Origin: Diplosphaera chodatii | Lineage: Eukaryota > Chlorophyta > Trebouxiophyceae > Prasiolales > Stichococcaceae | Assembly: GCA_032358165.1 (NCBI GenBank) | Contig: JAALGY010000001.1 | Location: 1,240,001 to 1,304,000, forward strand | Direction of reading: 5' to 3' | Length of the DNA stretch: 64,000 nt | Part shown: piece after piece, positions 1 to 10,764 of the stretch | Layout of the letters: each line of letters starts with the position of its first letter | Numbering within the stretch: the first letter of the stretch is position 1 | Notes under the pieces: generated by a model | What the model saw: only the letters and a program-made list of their open reading frames with translations | What the model was told of the DNA's origin: nothing | The model's database searches: none | Made by a program: the position numbers and the translations under genes

Positions 1-276
1 GTCATCAACGACCGCCGAATCTGCTGAGGCTACGTCAGCGGTGCCTGCTGCATGTGCCAACTGATCACCTCCCAGTGATGCCGCTGACTCTGCAAGGCCA
101 GCAGCTGTTACAGGGAAAGGCTTGCCGCCCCGATCAAGCCCATGACCAGACCATCCCCCAGCTGAGGCGTCGGCGGGCCCACTCTGACTTGCTGAGCCGC
201 CCATGGCTGCCTGGACGTCGGGCACCGGGCCTGGCGTGGCACGGAGAACCCTGATTGCAGTACATGCGCTGTTCCT
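1..276 (-). CDS. Possible partial CDS running off the left edge
   Basis: On the minus strand one frame stays open from about position 276 to the window edge (92 codons), with a TGA at 279-277 just upstream. The translation is rich in Ala, Gly, Ser and Asp (for example DASAGGWSGHGLDRGGK and ADVASADSAVVDD), which resembles the low-complexity tails of other proteins here. Plausible acceptor sites (TGCAATCAG, GGAACAG) lie near its start, so it could be an internal or last exon of a gene lying to the left. No family is recognisable. A second minus frame (380-108) overlaps it, so the frame itself is uncertain. Confidence 0.25.
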
Positions 277-1215
277 TCAGTTTCGTCCTTCACAGCAACG
301 TCCATTGCATCAGAAAGGTCGTCGCACTGCATCGCACCGTATGTTGGCGCTATGTAGCTGCACGGCCTTCTTGCTTGCACTGCATGTTACAAATTCGTGT
401 TTGAATGCTCATCACAATGCCATGGCAACGAGCTGGCCGTTCCATCGAGGGCAATGAGCATTGAGCCTACTGATTGCTGGCGCTGTTTGAAAGAAGCTAA
501 GCTGATGTAGGCTTCCGCACGGTCTGGTCAAGGGTTCACTTGTTTGCTCACAACAGGTACAAAGGGAGCGTGATGATTTGTCAAGGCTGGAGCCGGCGAA
601 CGATCTTATTAAGACACCTTGCACATGGCACCCATTCATTTGCTAGAGTGACGCTGTGAGCAGCGGTTCGGTCAGTGTGCAAACTTGCCACAAGGTTCAG
701 ATCTTCAGATTGTGACGGGGTGTACGGAAAGGCTGCGTAACTCAATGCCCTTGCGGTTTGCCCTCGCTCCTCCTCATGGCCATAGGAGGCCCCCGATGAG
801 CGGCTGTGCGTTCACAAAATTGACATGTGCACCCAGAAACGCTTCAATAGAGCGGCTGACGCCCGACAGCTTTCCAAGCTATCGTCGTCGCACATCTGCC
901 TGTGGTATTGCACAAGACCTCTGCATCTGGTCGGCGACCGGGCAACAGCACCAGACGCGGTTGCGTGACCGGGCGTGCGCAGTGACAACCCAGCATGGCA
1001 AGCGTCATTGCCATGCGGCATATGAATACAGCGAGCTGCAGAAGCGGTCTTGATGTTGCGACGCTTGCTACGCCACCACAGACTTGCCAGCAGCGGCCGC
1101 AGCAGCGCTATCCAGTCGCCTGCACTGCGATGCCGCACGCATCTCTCGGACCCACAGTGAGCCGCACCCTGTTCAATCCCCTCAAGGGCTGGATCGCGTG
1201 CATGCCACAACCTTA
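277..1215. other. No supported gene
   Basis: I see no conserved motif on either strand. The end of this stretch probably holds the promoter, 5' UTR and possibly a transit-peptide exon of the lipoyl synthase gene that follows. The long minus-strand frame at 1552-812 is antisense to the lipoyl synthase first exon and is not credible as a gene. Confidence 0.4.
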
Positions 1216-3225
1216 ATGCTGGTTGAGGACATCCACGATGCTTGCAGCCTATCTCTTGACGGGCCACTGCAGGCGGAGCATGCGGCAGATGACCTGTTGG
1301 ACGAGCTGCCCGGCAGCGACGCCTTTGCGGAGCTGGTGCGGCTGGCTGTGGCTGCAGACCCGTCGCTGGCAGACACACCAGCGGCGCATGGTGTGGTACC
1401 GCCATTGCCAACAGATGCCAAGAAGCCAGCATGGCTGCGCCAGCGTGCGCCTCAGGGAGTGAGTTAAACACTCCAGCTTTGAGGTGGCACGTGTCGGACG
1501 CTGACATGCGCAGATGTATGGTGTCAGCTGTGCACTCGCACCAGGTCAGCACATAGTCACATGCAAGACTCCTTCCTTCCAGGAGCGGTATGAGTATCTG
1601 TCAGACTCCTTGCGCTCGCTGAAGCTGAACACGGTGTGCGAGGAGGCGCAGTGCCCCAACATTGGCGAATGCTGGAATGAGGGCAGCGGCACCGCCACCA
1701 TCATGCTGCTGGGTGGGTGCACCTGACATCTGTTGCAGTGCGTGATATGACATAGATCCCCACGATAGTGCTGCCAAAGGGTATGCATGGCTGGTGTTCC
1801 AATGTTGCACACACGCTTCATCATTGTTATCGACGAATAAGTGCGATAGCCTTTGCAAGCAGGCGACACATGCACACGCGGCTGCCGCTTCTGCGCAGTC
1901 AACACAGCGCGCACACCGCCGCCACCAGACCCCGAGGAGCCAGAGCACACGGCCGCTGCTATTGCAACCTGGGTGCGTGTCAGACTGCTCATGCACAAGA
2001 CGTGGTGGACAGCGATCGGCTCTGCATGCTGCACATTGGCAGATACAGGTGATTCCATGAAGAGCCTGGTTTATGCAATGTATGTTGCTGCGCCTACTCA
2101 GGGGGTGGGCTACATCGTCCTCACATCGGTGGACCGGGATGACATCGCAGATGGCGGCTCTGAGCACTTTGCTCGTACTGTGCGAACGCTGAAGTCATTG
2201 AGGTGAGCGGCATATGCATGGCGTGCATATGCCCTTGCTGATGAACATTGCACTGTGGTTTGCTTGCTGCAATGCCAGGGTTGCCTGCAGCCATACCAAC
2301 AGACGGGTCGATTCTACGATGCAGGCCGGATATAGTGGTGGAGTGCCTGACGCCAGACTTCCGAGGCGACATGGCAGCAGTGCGCCATCTGGCTGCATCT
2401 GGCCTGGACGTCTTTGCGCACAACATTGAGACGGTCGACAGGCTGCAGGTACGGCAATCGTTGCTTGTGTCATACGCACGCATCCCGATGCTTTGCTGGC
2501 GTGATGCCGGCTCAGCAGACAGGCCTGCACCTAATCGGGCTTGTGTGCGTCGCAATGTTCGAGTCGCAGGCAGATTTACAATTTAGATCTGGTTTCTGTT
2601 GCAGCGGCGGGTACGAGACGCGCGCGCCGGCTACATGCAGTCGCTTGATGTCCTGCGTCAGGCCAAAGCTGTGGGTGTGTACACCAAGTCGTCCATCATG
2701 CTTGGTCTCGGCGAAACTGACGACGAGGTATGCCAGTCCTGCACCACTCTGAGTCGCAGAGGCATGCACAATGTGGTTGGCGCTGGCACAGTAGGTTTCG
2801 TCCTCATGCCATCTCAGATTCCTCATGCATGATGCAGATCATCGACACGATGGTGGACCTCAAAGAGGCGGGCGTTGATATCCTGACCTTCGGGCAGTAT
2901 CTGCAGCCGACGCCTCAGCATCTTACCGTGAAGGACTATGTAACACCCGAGAAGTTTGAACACTGGCGCAAGTATGGCGAGCAGGTCATCGGGTTCAGGT
3001 GCAGCCTCTGTCCAGGGAGTCGTTGTACGCTATTGGCTGCGCACAAGCCCTGTTCGGCTGGCTGTGCCTCAGTGCAGTCTGAACCCTGAGATTGTCCTCC
3101 ATCGGACCTACAGATATGTGGCATCTGGACCGTTGGTGCGGTCGTCCTACCGAGCTGGCGAGTTTTTCGTGGAGGCTATGATCAAGGAGGACAATGCACT
3201 TGGGCGGACTGCGGCGCTAGCATGA
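1216..3225 (+). CDS. LIP1p: Lipoyl synthase, plastid type
   Basis: Radical-SAM enzyme that inserts two sulfurs into octanoyl groups on lipoate-dependent proteins such as the plastid pyruvate dehydrogenase E2. Eight exons join in frame: 1216-1458, 1583-1712, 1863-1972, 2102-2202, 2325-2448, 2605-2727, 2838-2998 and 3114-3225, giving 367 aa. The auxiliary-cluster cysteines ([12 protein letters not shown]) are in exon 2 and the radical-SAM CX3CX2C motif (CTRGCRFC) is in exon 3. The conserved C-terminal RSSY ([13 protein letters not shown]) is in exon 8. The [11 protein letters not shown] run at the exon 1/2 junction is typical of the family. The start is the first in-frame ATG, but the same frame is open back to 1084 without an ATG, so a transit-peptide exon may lie upstream. 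The plastid assignment comes from similarity to the plant and algal plastid form, not from a clear transit peptide. It is convergent with the epimerase gene. Confidence 0.93.
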
Positions 3226-3633
3226 GCTAGAAACTGCTGATCCATGCTGCAGCAGCAATTTCAGCCTGGTGTGTTTGCGAGTTTCATACGCATGTGACGA
3301 CCAACTGTGAGCGAGTTTGCGACTGCTGAGTGTGTGAGCTGCAGTATTCACCTTGTATATGTACGGTTGTTTGCACAACGTGTGCTCAAGCAGGAGACAC
3401 AAGCTTCCAAGTCCAACCGGGTCTCATGCAGTGCAAGCAAGCCACTGCAAAGCGTGGCAAATGAGCGCATGTTGGCAAATGCAGGCAATACTCACAGGAA
3501 TACTGTTGTGCGGCATCTCAGCTGATCTCGCATCAGCCATTGCATGGAATGCCGATAAAAGCGTTACTGTAGCAATGTTTGCAACTTGACTCCCATCGAC
3601 CCGAAATTAAATGCTGTGCTGTTTTTGCTCGCC
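3226..3633. other. Convergent 3' flanks
   Basis: About 400 nt between the stop of the lipoyl synthase (+) and the stop of the epimerase (-). It presumably holds both 3' UTRs. No other feature is seen. Confidence 0.5.
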
Positions 3634-5509
3634 TCACGCATGCTGCAGCTGCTTTCCTGCAGGTGCTTTGCTGGTCTTGATTCCCTTGATCGCCTGTGCA
3701 TAGTCCTTGGATCCGAAAACTGCTGAGCCGGACACCAGCGCATTGGCACCCGCCTCAATCACCTGGTTGACAGCCGATACGACATCCTCAGGGTGCGTGC
3801 TGTCAAGCAGATGCCAGAAATCATGGTCGTAAAGGGAGAGGCTGCACTACGTTTCGAACGATGGACACTTGCCTGCCAGGCGTTGTCGGGGCCAATGCCG
3901 CCGTCGACCTCGATCCAGGGATCAACACCAGCAGCATCGCACATCTCCCGCAGCTGCCGCACCTTGCCCACCTGCGGTTGTGTGCCACCGCTGTCAGCAG
4001 CTGACGCCCACGCTGTGCAAGCGCGTGTATACATGTCACGTCGGCAGCCATGCAAGCATGCGCTCGTTGCAGATCAGGCTCACCTGGTAGTCGATGAACT
4101 TCTGACCGCCGAAGCCGGGGTTCACAGACATGAGGAGGACCAGGTCTGCACATGCACCGCACGCACCGTCACACTTGTGTGTTTCATGCTACAGGCTGTT
4201 TGTCATGCTGGCAGCAAGCTCATTCAAGAGCAGGCATGTAACGAGCCTGTGGCCGCCGACTCACCGACGAAGCTCAGCACATGCTCGATGGAGGACAGCG
4301 GGGTGGCTGGGTTCAGGACCACGCCAGCCTTGCAGCCCAGATCCTTGATCTGCAGGCAGCACAGGTGCAAGCAATGGGCAAGCAGCATGGGCGCACAGGG
4401 CATAAACTGACCTCCTCATTCATTAGGCAATCCATGTATGACACCAGTACTAGGCTTCACCTGGTGGATGACGCGGTCCAGATGAGTGGTTGCCTTCGAC
4501 TCGACATGGACGCTGATGATGTCTGCACCTGCCTTGGCGAAGTCCGCCACACGCTGATCTGGCTCGACGATCATCTGCAGGACAGTTTTCAACGTGACCG
4601 TTGACGCACACTTTTCGGGGCGGCTGAGATTGCTGGCTGCTCGTTGCACCTGGTTAGGTAAACTGACTGCAGACGTCCAGAGACCCGCCCATATGAGGGT
4701 TTGTGTTTGTTACCGCATGACAGGTAGAAATCGGCTGACTCACGAGGTGCACGTCCAGAGGCAGGTCAGTCACAGGCCGCAGCGCTGCCACCACCAGCGG
4801 GCCGATGGTGATGTTGGGAACGAAACGCCCATCCTGCCAATGTGGCCACGCTCACATCAGCCAGCGGGAGCATCTGCACTGCATGCGCTGCATGTGGCAC
4901 CCACGGCACGGACTCCAGCCGGCAGACTGGGTTGCTGAATGGTCTCACCATGACATCGACGTGGATCCAGTCGCAGCCGGCCTCCTCAACTGCCTTGACC
5001 TGCGGGGTGGAGAGACTTGGCGGTCGGCTGCAGCTCGTGCATGAACACGTTCCGCGGCCTTGTCTGTTTCCATAATCTGAAATGATTGACACGTTTGCAC
5101 TTGGCGCAGGAGAAACGTGTGTGGGCTGCGGACCTGCTCGCCGAGCCTGGCGAAGTCTGCAGACAGGATGGAGGGCGACACAATGACGTCCTTCTTGGAG
5201 AACCTGCATTGGTACGCCCAGTTTGTCAACAGCGCACGCGATGAGGCGGATCACCGCGTGAGACAGTGGCAAGCATCTGCACAATGGCAGGGCAGCCCGC
5301 TGCACATGCACAGTGGAAGTGCCGAAACGTATCACCACGCAAACGACCACCCACTGGGACTGCCTCACGCGCACACAGCTCACTCACTTATCCACGCGGG
5401 ACGATGCGTGTGTTGTGACTGCACGGCGGGCCTGCGGCCGTGTGCAGGTGGGTGTGCTCAACCTCTGGCCGCGGAGCATGCTGCTCTTGCTGCCCATGGC
5501 GAACGCCAT
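3634..5509 (-). CDS. RPE1: Ribulose-phosphate 3-epimerase, plastid-targeted
   Basis: Interconverts ribulose-5-phosphate and xylulose-5-phosphate in the Calvin cycle and pentose phosphate pathway. Nine exons read in phase: 5509-5388, 5203-5134, 4999-4949, 4833-4744, 4574-4461, 4349-4265, 4145-4084, 3971-3873 and 3762-3634, giving 273 aa. Motifs in order are [17 protein letters not shown], the metal-binding stretches IHVDVMDG and SVHVE, the phosphate-binding [24 protein letters not shown], and [11 protein letters not shown]. The N-terminal 38 or so residues are Ser/Arg/Ala-rich and acidic-poor ([10 protein letters not shown]...[10 protein letters not shown]), as expected of a chloroplast transit peptide. 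An in-frame ATG at 5605 would add 32 residues; I chose 5509 because the transit peptide begins naturally there. The intron at 3872-3763 has a GC donor (CAG|GCAAGT). Confidence 0.94.
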
Positions 5510-5771
5510 CGTGCCGCTGTACTTTACTGAAGCCGAGTGGATACGATCGACGATTTCCGGCAAGTGTGTTGCTGGGCAAGGCAGTGTGCTGGCAGTAAGA
5601 AGCACGCACTGAGCGACTGCCCAACACCTCTCCCAGCCAGAGGATTGGTGCAGGACTCTCGCTTCTGAATTGCGAGTCTATGGGAAGAATGAAGTCGTAA
5701 AACGCTCTTCGAACAGAGTACTGCACCATTCGATTTCTCTACACGTCCGCATGCATGCTGCAAGAACAACA

Positions 5772-5859
5772 GGTTGCCATAGATGCTCATTGTCTCGGGC
5801 CGCCAGCCCCCACGCTGTGGGTTTGATCTGGCAAGCCGTCATTGCGCACTACAGGCACC
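5772..5859 (-). promoter_or_regulatory. SECIS-like element in the GPX 3' UTR
   Basis: It begins 46 nt after the GPX stop codon. Reading the minus strand, ATGA at 5842-5839 and GA at 5794-5793 flank a helix of about 11 bp (CGGCTTGCCAG against CTGGCGGCCCG, one C-C mismatch, two G-U pairs). Above it come an unpaired AUCAAA bulge, a CCCAC/GUGGG mini-stem with an AGC loop, and then the return strand. Below the quartet, GGTGCC...TAGTGC pairs with GCA-T-CTA...GGCAACC with small bulges. The AUGA/GA quartet, the adenosines in the apical bulge and the extra mini-stem match the eukaryotic type II SECIS layout. I derived the folding by hand; no energy was computed. Confidence 0.82.
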
Positions 5860-5904
5860 GTGCTCGCGCAGCCCGCATGCGGCGCGTCAAACTGCCGATT
5901 GCCT

Positions 5905-7419
5905 TCACGGCAGGTCTTTGACCTTGCACACACTGCGCCCTGGGTGCATTATGCACTCCTCCGGCAATGGTGGCCTGCCGGCGAGCACCAGCCGCAACTG
6001 CAATGGCAACAAACCTGCACATCATGGAATGTAGGGGGGGTGGTGAGGTCTGAATGGGTGCGAACAGTGATAACGGCACGAAGCTCACGTCATCCTCAGC
6101 GCCCGCAGGATTGAATGGCGAGTTGTATCGCTTCACCGGCACGCCATTGCAATCGATCAGGAACTGCACAATAGAACAGGACAGCGTAAGCGGAAACACA
6201 GTAATATGCGCAAGCGTGACAGTCCGACAAGTGCAAACATACTGAGCTGAGTCGAACCTTTTCATAGTTCCAACCGATCTCGGCATTCAGGGCAAACCGG
6301 GATCCGGGTACAGCTCGCGGTTGCTGCTGCTTGAGGTACTTGTACAACGGATCCGCATTGTCACCATTCACCTCAAGAGTGTCCTGCATGGGCGCAACAG
6401 GTGCCGATCTGTATTGAAAAGGACGCCACTGCAGCAGGGTATCATGCTGTACATCATTTGGCACGGCAAGGCTCTAATGCACTCACAAAGACAGGAAACG
6501 TGTCGATGCCGATTTTACGATACGCACTCGCCCTCTCACCTTCTGACCCCAGTGGCGCCTATAACACATGGCATCCGTTGGATACAAGCAAATGGACACG
6601 GTGTGGATCAGGGACAGTAATGGCGTGAAGCTTGCAATGCTGCCGATGTTGCTAGATTGCACACCTGTCCGCCAAATTGATTGCATGGGAATGCCAGAAC
6701 ATCGAATTTTCCAGAAGCGCCGCCATACTTTTCTAGCAGCATGCGCAGTCCCGGATAATTCGAGTTCTGTGCATTGTGAGCAACACAACATCAGTCCGCC
6801 GCATGACAACGATATAGGAGACTCTCGTGAATGCAGGCCTCATAACAAGACCGACGCCCACCTGCAGGGATCAGGCGCTCGCGATGTTGACAATAAAGAG
6901 CGCCCGCCCTCTGTACTTACTTAGTGCCACAGGCTCACCATACTGCAGCGGCGTGAAGACATAGATGCTCTCAGCGGCTAGGCACGCACCTGTGTGCGAT
7001 CGCGCCACGCAGCACGTCAGCGAATATGAGAGTATCGAAGTTGCAGCAATCAGAGTTCTGGTTAGGCTGGAAAGCTAAAATGGCATCCCACCTGGGCTGA
7101 CACATAGCGCTGCCGCGGCCGCCGTCGCAGCAAGGAGATCGCGCCGCGTGGCGTCTGCACCCCCCGCATGCGCATGAACAGCGGAGCGTGTTCGACTGCG
7201 AGTCCTGCCTTGACGTACAGACAGGCGTGCACATCTCGCTTCTGGCAGTGCTAGGCTGCCGGCGCTCTGCAGGCTTCTGGACCCGCTCTGAGCCAGCATC
7301 CTGGGCACTGGTCGATAGCCGTATGCGCAACACGTTGCAAACGTTGCTGTGGCGCTTGCGTTCGACGGTCCCGTCTTCGACCTCCCAGGGCCAAGTGTAC
7401 AGCCTGCTACAACAGACAT
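5905..7419 (-). CDS. GPX: Glutathione peroxidase, selenocysteine form
   Basis: Thiol/selenol peroxidase reducing hydroperoxides. Seven exons read in phase: 7419-7092, 6977-6862, 6766-6665, 6558-6487, 6383-6258, 6163-6089 and 5997-5905, giving 303 aa if the TGA at 6873-6871 is read as selenocysteine. That TGA sits exactly at the peroxidatic Cys position (FIVNIASA-U-SLQ|NSNYPGL). The other tetrad residues are present: Gln in FPCNQFGGQ and Trp-Asn in GWNYEK. The rest is a normal GPX (GSEGERASAYRKIGIDTFPVF, DPLYKYLKQQQP, FLIDCNGVPVKRY), ending in EECIMHPGRSVCKVKDLP. The first 110 or so residues are Ser/Arg/Ala-rich and end in an RR-containing hydrophobic stretch (ATRRDLLAATAAAAALCVS), suggesting plastid, perhaps thylakoid-lumen, targeting. 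A SECIS-like hairpin follows the true stop. A simple pseudogene is unlikely because every other exon and splice site is intact. Confidence 0.92.
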
Positions 7420-8182
7420 CTGGGCCCAAACCCTACAACCTGTTGTACTGCACGAGCTGCTCTCGAATGAGTCCCCCCACCTGAGGCTTTTAGGGTATAA
7501 TTTTAGTTTGGCCCCCCTTTAGGGGCCAAACTCTTTGCGTTCACCGCTAGGAGCGAGCGAAAACCCTAGAGCCGATATTTCCGGCATGGCTGATGGTGCC
7601 GTCCGGCCGTCAGCGTTGCAGGCTTGTGGCCTGAAATCACCTCGCCCATCTTCTGCATTGTTGCTGTCGGGCGTCGCACAGCGAGGAGCCAGTTGCGGTG
7701 CGCGGCGAGCGAAATTTGGTTTGCGAATGGTTATGCCCTCTTGAATAAGGGGCAGAAATTAAGTGTTTGCTGATGACGGGGAGTTATGACGATGCCTTTC
7801 AGAGTGCACGCCCTTCTTCCCTGCCACTTTCCTATGCCGGTGGGGGACAAACTCGCGTCTCGCCCGTGCGAACGCCAATTGTTGACTTGACGAATTCGAA
7901 AATAGAATTCCGTCGACAGAAACGAAATCAGACCCATAACTAGAGGTCGACGCCTGGTTGCGACCCGGTGAATAAGAACCGCCCCGTTCCTCATGAAATT
8001 CACACTCCCCCGCCGCTTGCTCGAGAAGGGGTTCGGGTGTACTGAAGGGGCCTAAACCCTGGCCGCAATTGATCGCGGCTGCGAGTTTGAGTTCGGACTC
8101 GAGGGTTTGGGTTTAAACATCTCCTCCAGTATGTCCAGTCAACATGCTGATTGTCCCGGCCTTCGGCAGACAACAGCGCAAA
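7420..8182. other. CpG-rich gap with telo-box motifs, GPX upstream region
   Basis: This lies between the GPX start (transcribed leftward) and the AAR2 stop. Its composition differs from other gaps: CG dinucleotides are frequent and the TGCA/CATGC words that dominate neighbouring introns are nearly absent. Telomere-like words recur: TTTAGGG near 7489, AAACCCTAG near 7562, CCTAAACCCT near 8051 and GGGTTTGGGTTTAAAC near 8104. Plant-type telo-boxes occur in promoters, so a promoter/CpG-island role for GPX is possible; a non-autonomous insertion is an alternative. The short ORFs here (7535-7744 +, 8003-7731 -) show no recognisable motif. Confidence 0.45.
7506..7531. repeat. Perfect 10-bp inverted repeat (hairpin)
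   Basis: GTTTGGCCCC at 7506-7515 and GGGGCCAAAC at 7522-7531 are exact reverse complements separated by a 6-nt loop (CCTTTA). It lies about 90 nt upstream of the GPX start codon, next to a TTTAGGG motif. Confidence 0.8.
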
Positions 8183-10438
8183 TCATAGTTCAACTACCAC
8201 CGGCGCATCCTCGTCACTCGAATGCTGGCCTAGCTCGGCAATGTCGAGTTGGATGCCCATCCGCTGCTGCAGGGTGTGCTTCAGCTTGTCTGCCTCCTCC
8301 AGCAGCGTTTGCGGCACCTGCAGGCAATGCAACCTTGCTGGCCAGAGTATCATCTGTGCTGGTGTCACAGGCCGCGTTCCGAGGTAGCCTGTACACCCTC
8401 AGCTGCTTGACGTCATGCATGCCAGCATTGTGCTCACCGCTCCAGCATTGTCCGACAGCATCTCGAGGAAGCCACCGATGCAGTGCTGCAGGAAGCTGTC
8501 CGGCAAGAGCTCGTCAATCAGCTCTGCCATGCCTGTGTCTCCCACAGCCGGCTGTCCGTTAGCTGATGGTGGCGTCTGCACAATTCAAGTTCATATCAGT
8601 CTCTCAAAGCGTTGGTGCAAGCACCAGAAGGGATGGTGTCGAATCATTTTAACAGGCAAGCCTCGGACTGATGCTTGTCAAGCGCAAGATAGCACAGCCT
8701 ACGAATGGGTGGGCCATTGGCACCTTGCCGCTGATGCCGTACTCCAGCTGCATCCGGAGCAAGGCCAACAGGCTTTTGAAGAAGCGGGTATGAGTTTGCA
8801 GTGCAGCACGCTCGCACGCCAGCGCCAGCTGCAGTATCGTCTTCCACTGTGCAAAGCCTGTCTCAATGCAGGTCGCCACAACACAGCGTCACGTCGTTGT
8901 GTCAGGCCAACGAGTGAACAACAGCAAGCTCGAGGTACATGAGACACAGGGCAAGTAATGATATGATCACCTTCGAGAGACTGTCCATACAGAAACATCA
9001 CAAACGCGAGCTGGAACTCCGCCAAAAGCTCGTGGTCGTCACCACCGAATTGCTGCAAGAGCTCGTCCAGCAGTGCCGACTTGTCCAAGTTTTGCGCTGT
9101 CAGCTCTGCCGCGGTCAAGCCTGCGGACGATGCCACGCAGCCAGCTGTAGAGCACTGTGTATGCAAGGACACCTTCATCGCCAGTTAGCTCATGAACTGC
9201 CTGCCGTGAGGCCATTGAGCAGATCCCACCACTGCCTTTCTGGAGGCGGGGCACGGGCGTGTAGCGACAGCGTCCCACAAGTGCATCCCTGTCGGCCTTC
9301 GGCTGTGCTGTGCCTCCAGTGCCTGCTGTTGGACGCATGTGGGCACTCAGCACCCGACTGTTGGCAGCAGAGGCCAATAGTCTGACAACCCTGACTGAGA
9401 GTCCCTAGGGCAGCGCTGAAGAGAGGCAGTGGGGATGTGGCACCGTCTGAGCGCTGCTCCTCCAGCTGTGCATCCAGGTGCTGCTCTGCTGCGGTTGGCT
9501 GTCGCAGTTGTGCGGGGTCTGCCTCCGCCATGATGCTGGTGCTGCCCTGCAGCACAGAAATCGCACACAATTCCGATTGCGCACCATGTATGAACTGCAC
9601 ATATTTTGAGACGCATGATGTACGGTGCCACAGCTCATGGTCGACTGACATGCGGGAGTGAGTCGGTACCTGGGCTGGTGCAATGCGCGAGATTGTCTGC
9701 GCACTGACATACGACGTCAGCTGCTGCCAGACACTGTACGTGTTGAGCTGGTATGGCACCAGGCCGCCGTCGAAGTCGAAGCGTCGTACGCCTTCTGCAT
9801 ACCGCTCTGCCTGCGCATTGGTGCAGCACAGTGACAACATCTGCTATATCGCTTCACAGCCATGACGCTATGGCACACACAGCAAGTACTGTCTGACCAT
9901 AAACGTCTGCCATGCAATGCCAGAGCCTGACATGTGCTGCAGGAGACCATGAACCACCCACCTCGTCCTCATCGCTGAGTGGCAGCAGCATCTCCTGCTG
10001 CGGCGACCAGCGGCACACAAGCACCTGGCGCCCCGCCAGATGCAGCAGCTGTGCAATGGTGGGTGCGAAGTCTCCGGAACGGCTCGCAGCATTGTAGGAC
10101 AGAAAGTGGGGCCCAGGCGGCACCATCTTGAAGCCCTTGAAGCCACCCGCTGCCACGAAGCTCTGTGTGTCATGCTCATGGTATCAGCAAACTTTGCTCG
10201 GCACTCCCAAACATACCATGCACCGTGAGGCGACAGCTGTCAGACGCTGGCCAAGTGGCGGCGCACCGGCAAATGTGCAGCGGCAGCTACACAGGCTGTA
10301 ATATGCGGCACAGCAGCAACAAGCCGCAGGCCCCACCTGATGGTCCAACCCAACGCGTGTACCCTCCGGCACATCCAGCAACAGGATGCTGGCGCCGCGC
10401 TGCGCCAGCTCCCGGGCCTTGTCGGGATCGATCTGCAT
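8183..10438 (-). CDS. AAR2: AAR2 splicing factor homolog
   Basis: AAR2 chaperones Prp8 during assembly of the U5 snRNP, so this is a nuclear/cytoplasmic splicing-assembly protein. The N-terminal half shows IDPDKARELAQRGASILLLD, VPEGTRVGLDHQ, GGFKGFKMVPPGPHFLSY and RRFDFDGGLVPYQL. The C-terminal helical half shows CRYTPVPRLQKG, TAAELTAQNLDKSALLDELL, FQLAFVMFLYGQSLEG, FAQWKTILQLALACERA and the acidic tail SSDEDAPVVVEL. Clear exons are 10438-10337, 10162-9962, 9810-9670 and one starting at 9546; later ones include the AELTAQNLDK exon (ending before 8970), the FAQWK exon (about 8861-8715), the LPDSFLQH exon (about 8580-8443) and the last exon (about 8320-8183). The junction between the exons near 9346 and 9298 is my least certain. 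It starts head-to-head with the ubiquitin-like gene. Confidence 0.88.
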
Positions 10439-10764
10439 TGCTGCACCGCGGCGACGCTGTCGGGGATGCGGCCGGGCCTTTGCCACCCACAGCTTGCCTG
10501 CAGATGTGTGGATGTATTGTGCCTGTGCGCGTTGCCGATGAGCCGATCTATGACCGTGAACAAGGTCAATCCTGTAGGCACTGTCGATCAAGTGTCGAAC
10601 ATGACCGACATTTTCGCAGCAATGGCGACGCTGCCCTGTAGCGAAGTCTTGGAGCAGTCCGTCCAGCTCCCCCTCATGCAATTGCGCAATCTGATGCAAC
10701 ATGGTCCTCAGCTCAGAGACTGAGGCTTGAATTGAGGTAGAAGCCAGCCACAGCCTTCACAACG

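Noticed and set aside
812..1552. 246-codon open frame on the minus strand
   Set aside because: It is antisense to the first exon of lipoyl synthase, rich in Cys/His/Arg without motifs, and typical of GC-rich shadow frames.
6862..6977. GPX as a pseudogene because of the in-frame stop
   Set aside because: The stop coincides with the catalytic Cys/Sec codon, all splice sites and other catalytic residues are intact, and a SECIS-like hairpin follows the gene.
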